Origin: an uncultured Mollicutes bacterium
GTDB taxonomy: Bacteria; Bacillota_I; Bacilli_A; RFN20; CAG-826
Reading direction: 5' to 3'
NCBI GenBank assembly: GCA_900540395.1
Contig: UQFQ01000018.1
Span: 1 to 25,157 of the forward strand
Length of the DNA stretch: 25,157 bases
In this document: positions 14,141 through 22,471 of the stretch, piece by piece
Layout: each line of letters begins with the position of its first letter
How positions within the stretch are numbered: the first letter of the stretch is position 1
The notes under the pieces: generated by a model
What the model saw: the letters and a program-made list of their open reading frames with translations, nothing else
Database searches by the model: none
What the model was told of the DNA's origin: nothing
Made by a program: the position numbers and the translations under genes

Positions 14141-15327
14141 TGACTCCACAAAAACATTCAAAATTGTTCAGTCCAAGTAAAAGCTATTATTGGTGCTTAG
14201 CTAAATGTTACTTATCTACCGCTTTCAATGATGGAAACAATGAAGAAAGTAGTGAAGTTGCTGAATTTGGAAGTGAATGTCACGAACTTGGATCTGTTCA
14301 AATTGCTAATGCTTTAGGTATTACTGACTATGAAGGTAATACTAAATCAGTAGAAGAAGCTATCAAAGGTTTTAAACATTACGATGAAGCAATGCAAGAA
14401 ATCGCTAATAGCTATACCAACTTTGTAGTTTCAACTTATGAATATGAAAAAGCAAATAGCAAAGAAAAACCACTAATCTTAATCGAACAACAACTAGATT
14501 TAGGTTTTGATGAATCATCCGTTGGGACTCTAGACCTAGGAATTATTAGTGATAGGAATGGTGGAACTCTAACAATAGTGGATTTGAAGACAGGGCACTT
14601 GGCAATAAATAGTTTTGATAAAGAACTAAATCAGCCAAATCCACAATTAGCAATTTATAGTCTTGCGACTTATAAGTGCTTCAAAGACGTCTATCCAATT
14701 AAAAACATCAGGTTAGTTATCTATCAACCAGTAATAAATAACACCAATGAATATGAAATGAGTGTTGATGAACTTCTAACCTTTGAAAAAGATGTCATTG
14801 AACCAGCAGTAAAAGCTATTAAAAGTGGTGATAAAACAGCAAGAGAAAACTCTAAATGTAAGTATTGTCCCGGTCTTGCTTTTTGTAAGAAAAAGTTAGA
14901 TTCTGCAAGGAAATTAGTAGATTTAGATAAAAAAATCGAAACTTTGACAGAAGAAGAAATAACTCAAATCTTACCTAAATGCGATGACTACATTGCTTAT
15001 TTTGAAAAGATAAAAGAACACTGCTTGAAACGAGCGATGAATGGTCATAAATATCCAGGGTTCAAGCTAGTTCATTCAAGAGTTACTAGAAAAATCATGG
15101 ATGAAAATAGAGTCGCTAAAGCTCTAGAAGAATTGGGTTATTCACCTTATCAAACACCAAAACTATTAAGTATCACTGAACTGACAAAGATTCTAGGAAA
15201 AGATAAATTCAAAGAAATAGTTTCACCTTACATCTCGCTTCAAGAAGGCAGTCTCATATTGGTGCCTGATAGCGATGCAAGGGAAGAAATAAAAATCACG
15301 GAGGAAAATAATAATGCTAAAAATTGA
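14140..15327 (+). CDS. Cas4/RecB-like PD-(D/E)xK nuclease, DUF2800 family
   Basis: A 395-residue phage recombination nuclease. Residues in order: H48 in SECHELG, D132 in GTLDLG, D148 and K150 in IVDLKTG, and Q169 with Y173 in NPQLAIYSLA. These match RecB/Cas4-type active sites. Four cysteines, C23 plus C240, C243 and C249 (CKYCPGLAFC), fit the iron-sulphur cluster of that family. It probably resects DNA ends for the Sak4-like partner encoded next, whose start overlaps this gene by 14 nt. It is not linked to any CRISPR array here. Confidence 0.88.
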   Translation: MTPQKHSKLFSPSKSYYWCLAKCYLSTAFNDGNNEESSEVAEFGSECHELGSVQIANALGITDYEGNTKSVEEAIKGFKHYDEAMQEIANSYTNFVVSTYEYEKANSKEKPLILIEQQLDLGFDESSVGTLDLGIISDRNGGTLTIVDLKTGHLAINSFDKELNQPNPQLAIYSLATYKCFKDVYPIKNIRLVIYQPVINNTNEYEMSVDELLTFEKDVIEPAVKAIKSGDKTARENSKCKYCPGLAFCKKKLDSARKLVDLDKKIETLTEEEITQILPKCDDYIAYFEKIKEHCLKRAMNGHKYPGFKLVHSRVTRKIMDENRVAKALEELGYSPYQTPKLLSITELTKILGKDKFKEIVSPYISLQEGSLILVPDSDAREEIKITEENNNAKN

Positions 15328-16291
15328 AACAGGTATTAAACCGAGAGCCATTAAGTCAGTGCTATATGGTCCTGAAGGCATCGGTAAATCTACACTTGCT
15401 AGTGAATTTCCAAATCCTTTATTTATCGATACGGAAAATGGAACTAGCCAACTTAATATTAGAAGAATCATTTGTAACAAGAGTTGGGATGAACTTATTT
15501 CTATCATTAATGAAGTAAAAAGTGATACATCAATTTGCAAGACTCTTGTTATTGATTCAGCTGATTGGGCTGAAACTTTAGCTGAAGATGATGTATGTCA
15601 AAAGAATAGAGTGGCATCGATTGAAGCTATCTCATTTGGTAAAGGCTATACATATGTTGGCGATAACTTCTCTAGACTATTGAAGTCATTAGATGAGCTA
15701 ATCGAACTAGGAATAAATATAACTTTTACAGCTCATGCTAAGCCTCGTAAGTTTGAGTTACCTGAAGAAGCAGGGCAATTTGATAGATATGAAATGAAAT
15801 TGTCTCGTCAGGTTGCTCCGTTACTAAAAGAGTGGTGCGACATGCTTCTATTCTGCAACTATAAAACTTATGTCGTAAGCACTGAAAACAACACCAAGAA
15901 AGCTCAGGGCGGAAAGCGAGTGATGTACACGTCTCACCATCCTTGTTGGGACGCAAAGAACCGCTTCAATTTGCCAGAAGAAGTCGATATGGGTTTTAGT
16001 TCGATTAAGCATTTATTTTCAAACGTGGAGCCTAAAAAAGGGCTTAAGACGCCAGAAAACACTGCAAAACCTATATCAAATTCAAAAAGTAGACAAATAG
16101 TAGAAAAAGTTAGATCACTTCTTAAAGAAGCCAATATCACCGAATCTGACTTTAAGAAATTAGTGGAAGCCAAAGGTCATTATAAAACTGATATACCACT
16201 TGAAGATTACTCAGATGATTTCATTTCACGCTGGGTATTAACGAACTTTAAAAAGATTACTGAAGCTATTAAAAATGGAGGAAATAAATAA
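15314..16291 (+). CDS. Sak4-like RecA-fold ATPase (phage nucleotide-binding protein)
   Basis: A 325-residue single-domain P-loop ATPase. Walker A is GPEGIGKS (19-26), Walker B is TLVIDSADW (77-85), and THAKPR-like residues follow at the third strand. In phages this family (AAA_24, Sak4) acts as a recombinase or annealing protein with an SSB partner. The C-terminal ~80 residues are helical and may bind partners. The ribosome-binding site GGAGG is at 15301-15305. The next gene, an SSB-like protein, begins on its stop codon, matching the Sak4-SSB pairing. Confidence 0.85.
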   Translation: MLKIETGIKPRAIKSVLYGPEGIGKSTLASEFPNPLFIDTENGTSQLNIRRIICNKSWDELISIINEVKSDTSICKTLVIDSADWAETLAEDDVCQKNRVASIEAISFGKGYTYVGDNFSRLLKSLDELIELGINITFTAHAKPRKFELPEEAGQFDRYEMKLSRQVAPLLKEWCDMLLFCNYKTYVVSTENNTKKAQGGKRVMYTSHHPCWDAKNRFNLPEEVDMGFSSIKHLFSNVEPKKGLKTPENTAKPISNSKSRQIVEKVRSLLKEANITESDFKKLVEAKGHYKTDIPLEDYSDDFISRWVLTNFKKITEAIKNGGNK

Positions 16292-16791
16292 TGCTAGAAA
16301 ATAAGGTGTTGTCTTGGGACGATGAGATTGTTGATTTAGATGAGGAATATAGACTCTTACCAGAAGGAGACTATTTCTTTAAGGTTATAAACTTTGAAAG
16401 AGCAATGTATCCAGGCGGAGCAAAGGTTCCTGCTTGTCCTAAAGCTATTGTTACATTTGCTATTTATGATGGATTTAAAGTAGCCACTAGAATTCGTCAA
16501 GATTTCTTACTTTGCCAAGATGTCGCATGGAAGATATCTCAATTCTTTAAATCAATTGGCGAAAAGAAAAATGGTGAAAGAATCCAAATGAAGTGGAATA
16601 TCGTAAATGGTGCTTTTGGCAAATGCCATATTACCACTAGAAGTTACGTCAATAGATTTAACGAAAATAAGACTATTAATACCATTGATAGATTCTTGCC
16701 TTATGACATTGAAGCCATCAATAAATTTAAAGGTGATCTAAACCAAAATGAGGCTAAAGATATCTTGGATGACGACGAGTTACCATTCTAG
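16291..16791 (+). CDS. DUF669 single-stranded-DNA-binding-like protein
   Basis: 166 residues with a predicted beta-rich core (YRLLPEGDYFFKVINFERA, then IVTFAIYDGFKVATRIRQDF), the layout of DUF669 phage proteins. The C-terminus is acidic and ends DILDDDELPF, closely like the D-rich, terminal-Phe tip by which bacterial SSB recruits partner proteins. It lies between the Sak4-like ATPase and the helicase. It likely coats single strands and hands them to these enzymes; this is inference from the tip and context. Confidence 0.82.
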   Translation: MLENKVLSWDDEIVDLDEEYRLLPEGDYFFKVINFERAMYPGGAKVPACPKAIVTFAIYDGFKVATRIRQDFLLCQDVAWKISQFFKSIGEKKNGERIQMKWNIVNGAFGKCHITTRSYVNRFNENKTINTIDRFLPYDIEAINKFKGDLNQNEAKDILDDDELPF

Positions 16792-16804
16792 GAGATAAAA
16801 GATT

Positions 16805-18403
16805 ATGTTTGAACTAAGACCTTATCAAAAAGAGGCGGTTCAAGCTATAGAAAATGAATGGTTAAACGGTAACAAGAGAACCCTACTTGTTTGTCCTACT
16901 GGCACAGGTAAAACTCAAATATTCTCTTCTGTAATTAAAGACCAAATAAAAGACGGCTCTAAGGCTTTAATTCTAGCGCATAGAAACGAACTCTTAGATC
17001 AAGCTTCAAATAGGTTAAAAAACACTTACGGAATTGAATCAGCACTAGAGAAGGCAGAGTCTACTTCGGTGGGCTCTCCTCTTAGTGTTACCGTTGCTTC
17101 CATTCAATCTTTAGCTAATCCCTCTAGACTTAAAAAATTTGATAAAAGTTACTTTAAAACAATTGTAGTAGATGAAGCACATCATTGTTTGGCAGATACT
17201 TATCAAAGAGTATTGAATCACTTTGAAGAAGCAAATGTTTTAGGTGTAACCGCAACGCCAGATAAAGCCGACCAGAAGAATTTAGGCGAGTATTTTGATT
17301 CTAAGGCTTTTGAATATTCTATGCCTCGAGCTATTAGAGAAGGTTATCTATGTCCAATAAAAGCCCAGATGATTCCTCTTCAATTAGATATCAATAATGT
17401 TGGTGTTTCAAATGGTGATTATGCAGTAGGTGAAATAGGAAATGCCCTCGAACCTTACTTAAATCAAATCGCTTTAGAAATGTGTAACTATTGCAAGAAT
17501 AGAAAGACTGTAGTGTTCCTTCCTTTAGTAAAAACCTCACAGAAGTTCACTGAATTGTTAAATGTTCATGGCTTAAGAGCAGCTGAAGTAAATGGCAATT
17601 CTAAAGATAGAGAAGAGCGTATAAAAGCCTTTGAAAATGGTGAATATGATGTTCTTTGTAATTCAATGTTACTTACTGAAGGGTGGGACTGTCCGAGTGT
17701 AGATTGTATTGTCATTTTAAGACCAACCAAAGTTAGAAGCCTTTATCAACAAATGGTAGGTAGAGGCATGAGACTTGCTCCAAATAAGGAGTATTTATTG
17801 CTTTTAGATTTTCTTTGGTTAACTGAAAGACATGACTTATGTAAGCCAAGTGGACTACTTGCTAAAAACGAAAAAGAAGCTAAAAAGATTGATGAAAAGA
17901 TAGCCAATTCTGGATATGAAGTTGATTTAGTAGAAGCTGAAGAAGAGGCAAAGCGAGACATTGTTGCTGAAAGAGAAAATGCTTTAAAACGTGAATTAGA
18001 GGAAATGAGAAGAAAGAAAAGACAGCTCGTTGATCCTGTTCAATATGCGTTTTCTATTAACGCTGAAGATTTAGCTAATTATGAACCTACATTTGCTTGG
18101 GAAATGGCTCCTATGTCAGTTAAACAAAAAGAGTATCTAGAAAAACATGGAATCTATACTGAAGAAATAGCCAATGCTGGTATGGCATCTTTAATAATCG
18201 ATAAACTTAAAAATAGACAAATTGAAGGCTTAGCTACACCAAAACAAATAAGGCTACTAGAAAGATATGGATTTCTTCATGTTGGCTTATGGACGTTTGA
18301 TGATGCAAGTTTAATGATTACAAGAATAGCAAATAATAAATGGTTTGTTCCTTTTGAAATCAATCCAAAGACCTACGAACCAAGAAAGGGGATAAGAGCA
18401 TGA
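16805..18403 (+). CDS. SF2 DEAD/DEAH-box helicase, phage replication type
   Basis: A 532-residue helicase. LRPYQKEAV (Q-motif-like) at the start, Walker A PTGTGKT (31-37), DEAH box VVDEAHH (121-127), GVTATP (motif III-like), and QQMVGRGMR (motif VI) in the second RecA lobe. A charged coil (about 365-410) and a helical C-terminal domain follow. It resembles the SSL2/RAD25-like helicases of Bacillota phage replication modules. The ribosome-binding site AGGAGAT is at 16790-16796. The stop overlaps the primase start as ATGA. Confidence 0.92.
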   Translation: MFELRPYQKEAVQAIENEWLNGNKRTLLVCPTGTGKTQIFSSVIKDQIKDGSKALILAHRNELLDQASNRLKNTYGIESALEKAESTSVGSPLSVTVASIQSLANPSRLKKFDKSYFKTIVVDEAHHCLADTYQRVLNHFEEANVLGVTATPDKADQKNLGEYFDSKAFEYSMPRAIREGYLCPIKAQMIPLQLDINNVGVSNGDYAVGEIGNALEPYLNQIALEMCNYCKNRKTVVFLPLVKTSQKFTELLNVHGLRAAEVNGNSKDREERIKAFENGEYDVLCNSMLLTEGWDCPSVDCIVILRPTKVRSLYQQMVGRGMRLAPNKEYLLLLDFLWLTERHDLCKPSGLLAKNEKEAKKIDEKIANSGYEVDLVEAEEEAKRDIVAERENALKRELEEMRRKKRQLVDPVQYAFSINAEDLANYEPTFAWEMAPMSVKQKEYLEKHGIYTEEIANAGMASLIIDKLKNRQIEGLATPKQIRLLERYGFLHVGLWTFDDASLMITRIANNKWFVPFEINPKTYEPRKGIRA

Positions 18404-20403
18404 GTGAAGATATTTTAGAAGCACTTAATTTTATCCCTGTTTCTAGTTGCAATTATACCGAGTGGATAGAAGTTGGTATGGCTTTAAAACATGAAGGATA
18501 TGATTGTAGCGTATGGGATAATTGGAGCAAAAATGATGATAGATACCATGATGAATGTTACAAGAAATGGGGGTCTTTTAATGGTTCTTCTAATCCTGTA
18601 ACTGGTGCTTCCATTATTAAACTTGCTAAAGAAAAAGGTGGTTATGTCAGTAAAAGAAAAGTAAGTAGTAACAGAGTTCTTTCGTGGGACGATTATGTCG
18701 AAGATAGTGAAGATCCTAGCATTGATTACTCAAAACATAAACCAACAGAACAACTAAAAATATTCTTAAAAACTCTATTTCAAAGCGGAGATTATGTAGG
18801 CTATGTTTCTAATGATGTTTGGTTTAATAAAGACCACGATAGATATGAACCAACAAAGGGAGTTTATTATAGGACTTTCGATGATTTGTTAGCTTCACTA
18901 GATAGATATCCTGATGATTTAGGAGCGACAATTGGTGATTGGAAAGAAGAAGCAGGTGCTTGGATAAGAATTAATCCGCTTGATGGAAAAGGCGCAAGTA
19001 AAAAGAACGTCACTAGATATTCGTATTGCTTAATTGAGTCTGATGACCTTCCTATTAAAGAGCAAGAAGATATATTTAAAAGACTTAATCTTCCTATTGC
19101 TACGATGGTTTATAGTGGTGGCAAATCAATACATGCCATAGTAAAAATCGATGCCACTAATCTACCAGAATATGAAGAAAGAGTGCAGTTTTGCTACGAT
19201 TTTCTAAAAAATAATGGGATTTCGATAGATCTTCAAAATAAAGATCCTAATAGATTATCTCGTATGCCTGGAGTTACAAGAAATGGTGTAGTGCAGACAT
19301 TATTAGGTGTTAATTTAGGCTATGACTCATGGAAAGATTGGATGGATTCTTTAGGGAAAAACGAAAACCTGGTAGTAGAAAATTTAGCGACGCTTCTTAA
19401 AAATCCTCCACCTTTAGCATCTGAACTACTACACGGACTTCTTAGAAAAGGACATAAGTTTCTTTTAAGTGGAGCTTCTAAATCAGGAAAGAGTTTTGCT
19501 CTTATTGAACTTGCTGTTGCTTTATCTCAAGGAACTGAGTGGTTTGGTTTTAAATGTGAAAAAGCCAATGTTTGTTATATCAATTTAGAGATTGATAGAG
19601 GTAGTGTCGTTAAGCGTTTTGATGATGTGTGTAAAGGTTTAAATATAGATAAAAGTGCAGTCGATAAAGTTAATGTCATCAATCTTAGAGGCAAAGCAAA
19701 ACCATTAGATAAACTTGCACCTGAGTTAATTGATGACTTAAAAGGCAGCGATACTGATGTCATCATTATTGATCCAATTTATAAGGTCATTACTGGTGAT
19801 GAAAATAACGCTACTGAAATGGCTCAGTTTTGTAATCAGTTTGATGTTCTTTGCGATAAGCTTCACGCAACAGTCATCTATGCGCACCATCATTCTAAAG
19901 GAACGCAAGGCGGAAAGAGCGCTCAAGATAGAGCAAGTGGAAGTGGCGTATTTGCTAGAGATCCTGATGCACTTATGGATATGGTCGAACTCGAATTAGA
20001 TGACAACTATAAAAACAATGTTTCTGATTATGGAAATGAAGTCCTAGCTTACCAAGTAGAGTGTGTGGCTCGTGAATTTCCTAAGCCAAAAAGTAGAAAG
20101 GTGTTTTTTAAGTATCCACTCCATATCGTTGATACTTCAGGGCAATTAGATAAGTTTTATCCAAAAGGCGACATCCATAATGCTCAAAAGGCATCGCCTA
20201 ATTACTCCACTCCAGATAGTAGAAAAGAAAATTTAGATACAGCTTTTAATGTCTTAAATATGGATGGTAAAGGCGTTTCAGTAAAAGAACTAGCTGACTA
20301 TCTAGGAAAGAGTGAACGCACCATCCGTGAATATGTAAAGGAGTTTAAAAACCACTATGAAAACAAACAAGGAATTATCACTCTTAAAGCTGATGGAAAC
20401 TAG
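18400..20403 (+). CDS. primase-RepA fusion: PriCT-like, AEP primase-like and AAA_25 helicase-like ATPase
   Basis: A 667-residue replication protein. Residues 1-85 are PriCT_2-like (NYTEWIEVGMALKHEGY). Residues ~125-310 resemble an archaeo-eukaryotic-type primase: IESDD (212-216), SGGKSIHAIVKI (239-250) and KDPNRLSRMPG (281-291). Residues ~340-540 are a RepA-type ATPase with Walker A GASKSGKS (358-365), Walker B VIIIDP (454-459) and a YAHHHSKG sensor. The C-terminus holds a winged helix (VKELADYLGKSERTIREY). It probably primes and opens the phage origin. It overlaps the helicase gene (ATGA). A large inverted repeat lies just downstream. Confidence 0.88.
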   Translation: MSEDILEALNFIPVSSCNYTEWIEVGMALKHEGYDCSVWDNWSKNDDRYHDECYKKWGSFNGSSNPVTGASIIKLAKEKGGYVSKRKVSSNRVLSWDDYVEDSEDPSIDYSKHKPTEQLKIFLKTLFQSGDYVGYVSNDVWFNKDHDRYEPTKGVYYRTFDDLLASLDRYPDDLGATIGDWKEEAGAWIRINPLDGKGASKKNVTRYSYCLIESDDLPIKEQEDIFKRLNLPIATMVYSGGKSIHAIVKIDATNLPEYEERVQFCYDFLKNNGISIDLQNKDPNRLSRMPGVTRNGVVQTLLGVNLGYDSWKDWMDSLGKNENLVVENLATLLKNPPPLASELLHGLLRKGHKFLLSGASKSGKSFALIELAVALSQGTEWFGFKCEKANVCYINLEIDRGSVVKRFDDVCKGLNIDKSAVDKVNVINLRGKAKPLDKLAPELIDDLKGSDTDVIIIDPIYKVITGDENNATEMAQFCNQFDVLCDKLHATVIYAHHHSKGTQGGKSAQDRASGSGVFARDPDALMDMVELELDDNYKNNVSDYGNEVLAYQVECVAREFPKPKSRKVFFKYPLHIVDTSGQLDKFYPKGDIHNAQKASPNYSTPDSRKENLDTAFNVLNMDGKGVSVKELADYLGKSERTIREYVKEFKNHYENKQGIITLKADGN

Positions 20404-20455
20404 AATGGAAATGGAAGACAGCTTATATATAGATATTCCCTTACGGAAATATACG

Positions 20456-20511
20456 GACATAGGAATAAATAGGGGTTTAAAGTCACCCCTATTCATCCCT
20501 AGTCCTATGTC
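20456..20511. repeat. two-tier inverted repeat between the primase and rusA genes, possible replication origin
   Basis: Outer arms GACATAGGA (20456-20464) and TCCTATGTC (20503-20511), inner arms AATAGGGGT (20468-20476) and ACCCCTATT (20485-20493), with an 8-nt loop: 18 perfect pairs in two blocks. It fills the otherwise empty gap 20404-20583. No T tract follows. Position after a primase-RepA gene suggests an origin or a primase site; alternatively it is a transcript-stabilising hairpin. Confidence 0.6.
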
Positions 20512-20583
20512 GGTTGCAGTTTGCTTAAAAAACAGAACTCCTTTCTTCCATCTAGAAAAACTCAAAAATTTAGAGGTGGAATT

Positions 20584-21024
20584 ATGAAGATATTTTTACT
20601 TTTAGATCCACCAACAATTACCGCTCAAGAAACTAAGGTGGCGATAGTTAATGGTAAGCCTAGATTCTACAAACCTGAGAATGTAACAAGGGCAAAAGAA
20701 GAACTCAAAAAGCATTTAAGACCATTTAAACCAAATGAGCCAATGAGTGGCCCTATCGAGTTAAAGGTCACATGGCTGTTTCCAAAAGGTAAAACACATA
20801 AACATCTCGAATGGAGAGTTACTAAACCTGATACCGATAACCTTGAGAAACTGCTTAAGGATTGCATGACTGAAGTTGGCTTTTGGAAAGATGATGCTCA
20901 AGTTGTAAGGGAAGTAGTCGAAAAGTTGTGGAGCGATGAACCGACAGGAATAGCCCTTGAAATAGAAATATTAGGCAAAAGAAAGGAGGAAACAGGCAAT
21001 GAAACTAAAACTTGTACTAGATGA
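20584..21024 (+). CDS. RusA-family Holliday junction resolvase
   Basis: A 146-residue phage endonuclease that resolves Holliday junctions. The family active site is visible as KPDTDNLEKLLKDCM (D83, D85, D93) followed by FWKDDAQVV (D103/D104). A longer frame opens at 20521, but GAGGTGGA immediately before the ATG at 20584 and the natural MKIFLLLDPPTI start (RusA begins with a beta strand and a proline) fix the start here. The 3' end overlaps the next gene by 26 nt. It completes the recombination set with the Cas4-like nuclease and Sak4. Confidence 0.92.
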   Translation: MKIFLLLDPPTITAQETKVAIVNGKPRFYKPENVTRAKEELKKHLRPFKPNEPMSGPIELKVTWLFPKGKTHKHLEWRVTKPDTDNLEKLLKDCMTEVGFWKDDAQVVREVVEKLWSDEPTGIALEIEILGKRKEETGNETKTCTR

Positions 21025-21412
21025 AATCAAAGACTTAAGCAATAAAATCCATCAAGATAGAGGACTATTAAAGTTTTATAAAAGGCAAGCTGATATGATT
21101 CCTGGTCCTATCTATGGTGAAAAGATACACACACAGCCTAGTGGTAAAGCTCCTTTTGAAAAATGGGTTATCAAAGCATTAGATAAAGAAAAGGAGATAA
21201 AAGAAGAAGAGGATACACTTGCTGATCTAAAGCTTAAAGCTACTAATGCACTTGAAAAACTAGAAAATAAGGACATGGCACTTGCAATCATGTATAGGCA
21301 TATCAGTTTTATGACTTATGATGAAATAATGTTGGCTATGTACGTTTCGAGAAGTTCACTTTATAGGCTTCTAAATGAGGCTGAAGAAGTAATGAAAAGT
21401 CTTGATGTATAG
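20999..21412 (+). CDS. DUF1492/ArpU-like late transcription regulator
   Basis: 137 residues: helical N-terminus, acidic coil (KEKEIKEEEDTLADLKLK) and a C-terminal sigma-region-4-like HTH (MTYDEIMLAMYVSRSSLYRLLNEAEEVM). Proteins of this kind sit at the end of the early operon in Bacillota phages and, like ArpU, activate late genes. The ribosome-binding site AAAGGAGG is at 20983-20990. A strong terminator begins 8 nt after the stop, closing the early operon. The control region with phased repeats follows, which would fit its target. Confidence 0.75.
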   Translation: MKLKLVLDEIKDLSNKIHQDRGLLKFYKRQADMIPGPIYGEKIHTQPSGKAPFEKWVIKALDKEKEIKEEEDTLADLKLKATNALEKLENKDMALAIMYRHISFMTYDEIMLAMYVSRSSLYRLLNEAEEVMKSLDV

Positions 21413-21419
21413 ATAATTA

Positions 21420-21476
21420 GGCTATGTTAGAGTCGTTAAACCAAATTAAGGTGATTCAACATAGCCTTTTCTTTTT
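21420..21476 (+). terminator. terminator of the phage early operon
   Basis: GGCTATGTT (21420-21428) pairs with AACATAGCC (21458-21466), 9 bp enclosing a 29-nt loop, followed by TTTTCTTTTT. The large loop is unusual but the stem and T tract are strong. Confidence 0.75.
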
Positions 21477-21499
21477 ATAAATTTTGATATGTTTGATGC

Positions 21500-21720
21500 T
21501 ACGTTAAATACGTTAGTTTCATTTAAGGTGATCTAAGGTAAAGACTTAACAAGAGATTTTGTCTCAATTTGAAAAATACGTTAGATACATTAAAAAAATT
21601 TAAGCAAAAGACACGTAAAAGATTTTTTAAAAGACTTTGTCTTACGTTTGAAATACCTTTAATACCTTAAAAGTCTTTAACGAGATAAGCAAACAAGACA
21701 ATGTCTTTCTAGCTGTATAC
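21500..21720. repeat. repeat-rich non-coding stretch (TACGTTA and AGAC/GTCT elements)
   Basis: TACGTTA occurs three times (21500-21506, 21509-21515, 21577-21583), with a near copy TACGTTT at 21642-21648. ATACCTT occurs twice near 21653-21668. Several AAGAC...GTCTT inverted pairs can form short hairpins. No ORF with a ribosome-binding site is present between 21477 and 21934. Confidence 0.5.
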
Positions 21721-21769
21721 AGGGGCAAGAAGACAAAATCTTCAATAAAAATTGATGTTTTGAAAAATT

Positions 21770-21809
21770 GGAACACTCTGAAACACTCTGACACATAGTG
21801 AAACATTGA
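21770..21809 (+). repeat. four 10-bp phased repeats upstream of the packaging genes
   Basis: Tandem 10-mers GGAACACTCT, GAAACACTCT, GACACATAGT, GAAACATTGA at 21770, 21780, 21790 and 21800. The first two differ at one base and the last two are degenerate. The spacing is one helical turn, so bound proteins would lie on one DNA face. Candidate activator sites for the DUF1492-like regulator or terminase/cos-binding sites. Confidence 0.6.
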
Positions 21810-21833
21810 AATAATATGTCAAGAGGGTAAAAT
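21806..21833 (+). promoter_or_regulatory. candidate late promoter
   Basis: TTGAAA (21806-21811), a 16-bp spacer and TAAAAT (21828-21833). The -35 overlaps the last phased repeat, the usual geometry for an activator-dependent promoter. The start would be near 21840, before the hairpin at 21875. Confidence 0.4.
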
Positions 21834-21874
21834 GGTAGTATAGATAATTATATCTAGAGCAACTTATATTTTTG

Positions 21875-21909
21875 AGCCCATAGTACAAATAGATGCTGTG
21901 GGCTTTTTT
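21875..21909 (+). terminator. terminator or attenuator just before the terminase gene
   Basis: AGCCCATAG (21875-21883) pairs with CTGTGGGCT (21896-21904), 9 bp with one U-G, and runs into T6. It sits only 12 bp before the ribosome-binding site of the small terminase gene, so transcription from upstream must pass it to reach the packaging genes. Confidence 0.75.
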
Positions 21910-21934
21910 AATGCAAAGAAAGGAGGAATCATGA

Positions 21935-22471
21935 GTGGCTAATAGAAAAAATAAAAGAATTTACACAACTGATATCTGGGAACAATGGAAGAAAGATGGA
22001 AAGTTGGAAGAAGTTTTAGCTTTTATTGCCGATTGTTCTAAAAAGCTCGTCACTCAAAGGGAGATGTGCAAATACCTTAAGATTGAAGAACATACTTTTA
22101 CTAATTTGAAGCACAAATATCCTCAAATCCAAGAGGCAATGGACAAATCCAGATACGAGTTAAAAAAGGACTTAGCCAATGCGATGTATAAAAAGGCAAT
22201 TGGCTATGAAACAATCGATGAAGATCAATTAATCGAAGAAAAAGACGGTAAGCAAAAGAAGAAAGTCCATCGAATAAAGAAACAAGTAGGACCTGACTTT
22301 AAGGCTATTGTTTATCTTTTGACTAAGAAATTCGGTAAGGAATTCAGCGAAAGATATGAGGATTTAAGGCTTGCCGAAAAGAAACTGGAAGCGCAGAAGG
22401 AGGAATGGAACAGTGTCGAATCAATCACAGAAGAATATGACGATAGTGATGAAGAAAATAGCGGAGATTAG
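21935..22471 (+). CDS. phage terminase small subunit-like protein
   Basis: 178 residues from GTG 21935. The nearby ATG at 21931 is in another frame and stops after three codons; AGGAGG (21921-21926) is 8 nt before the GTG. Order: N-terminal HTH-like region (VTQREMCKYLKIEEHTFTNL), a helix with KKDLANAMYKKAIGYE, a charged beta hairpin, then the KQVGPDFKAIVYLLTKKFG segment typical of small terminases, and an acidic tail. It would recognise phage DNA for packaging. No large terminase is seen in the window; it is expected further right. Confidence 0.75.
   Translation: MANRKNKRIYTTDIWEQWKKDGKLEEVLAFIADCSKKLVTQREMCKYLKIEEHTFTNLKHKYPQIQEAMDKSRYELKKDLANAMYKKAIGYETIDEDQLIEEKDGKQKKKVHRIKKQVGPDFKAIVYLLTKKFGKEFSERYEDLRLAEKKLEAQKEEWNSVESITEEYDDSDEENSGD

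Noticed and set aside
14140..15327. Cas4-like protein as part of a CRISPR system
   Set aside because: No cas1, cas2 or repeat-spacer array is present; the gene lies in a phage replication operon where DUF2800 nucleases are common.
18400..18410. Mollicutes-style recoding of TGA as tryptophan
   Set aside because: TGA ends genes at coupled overlaps (for example the ATGA at 18400-18403) and tryptophan is encoded by TGG throughout.
20405..20587. A 60-codon ORF starting just after the primase stop and overlapping rusA as ATGA
   Set aside because: Most of it is the large inverted repeat, the start signal is weak and the translation has no domain character. The gap is better read as non-coding.
21500..21720. 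CRISPR-like array in the repeat-rich control region
   Set aside because: Repeats are 7 bp, irregularly spaced and partly overlapping, with no uniform spacers.
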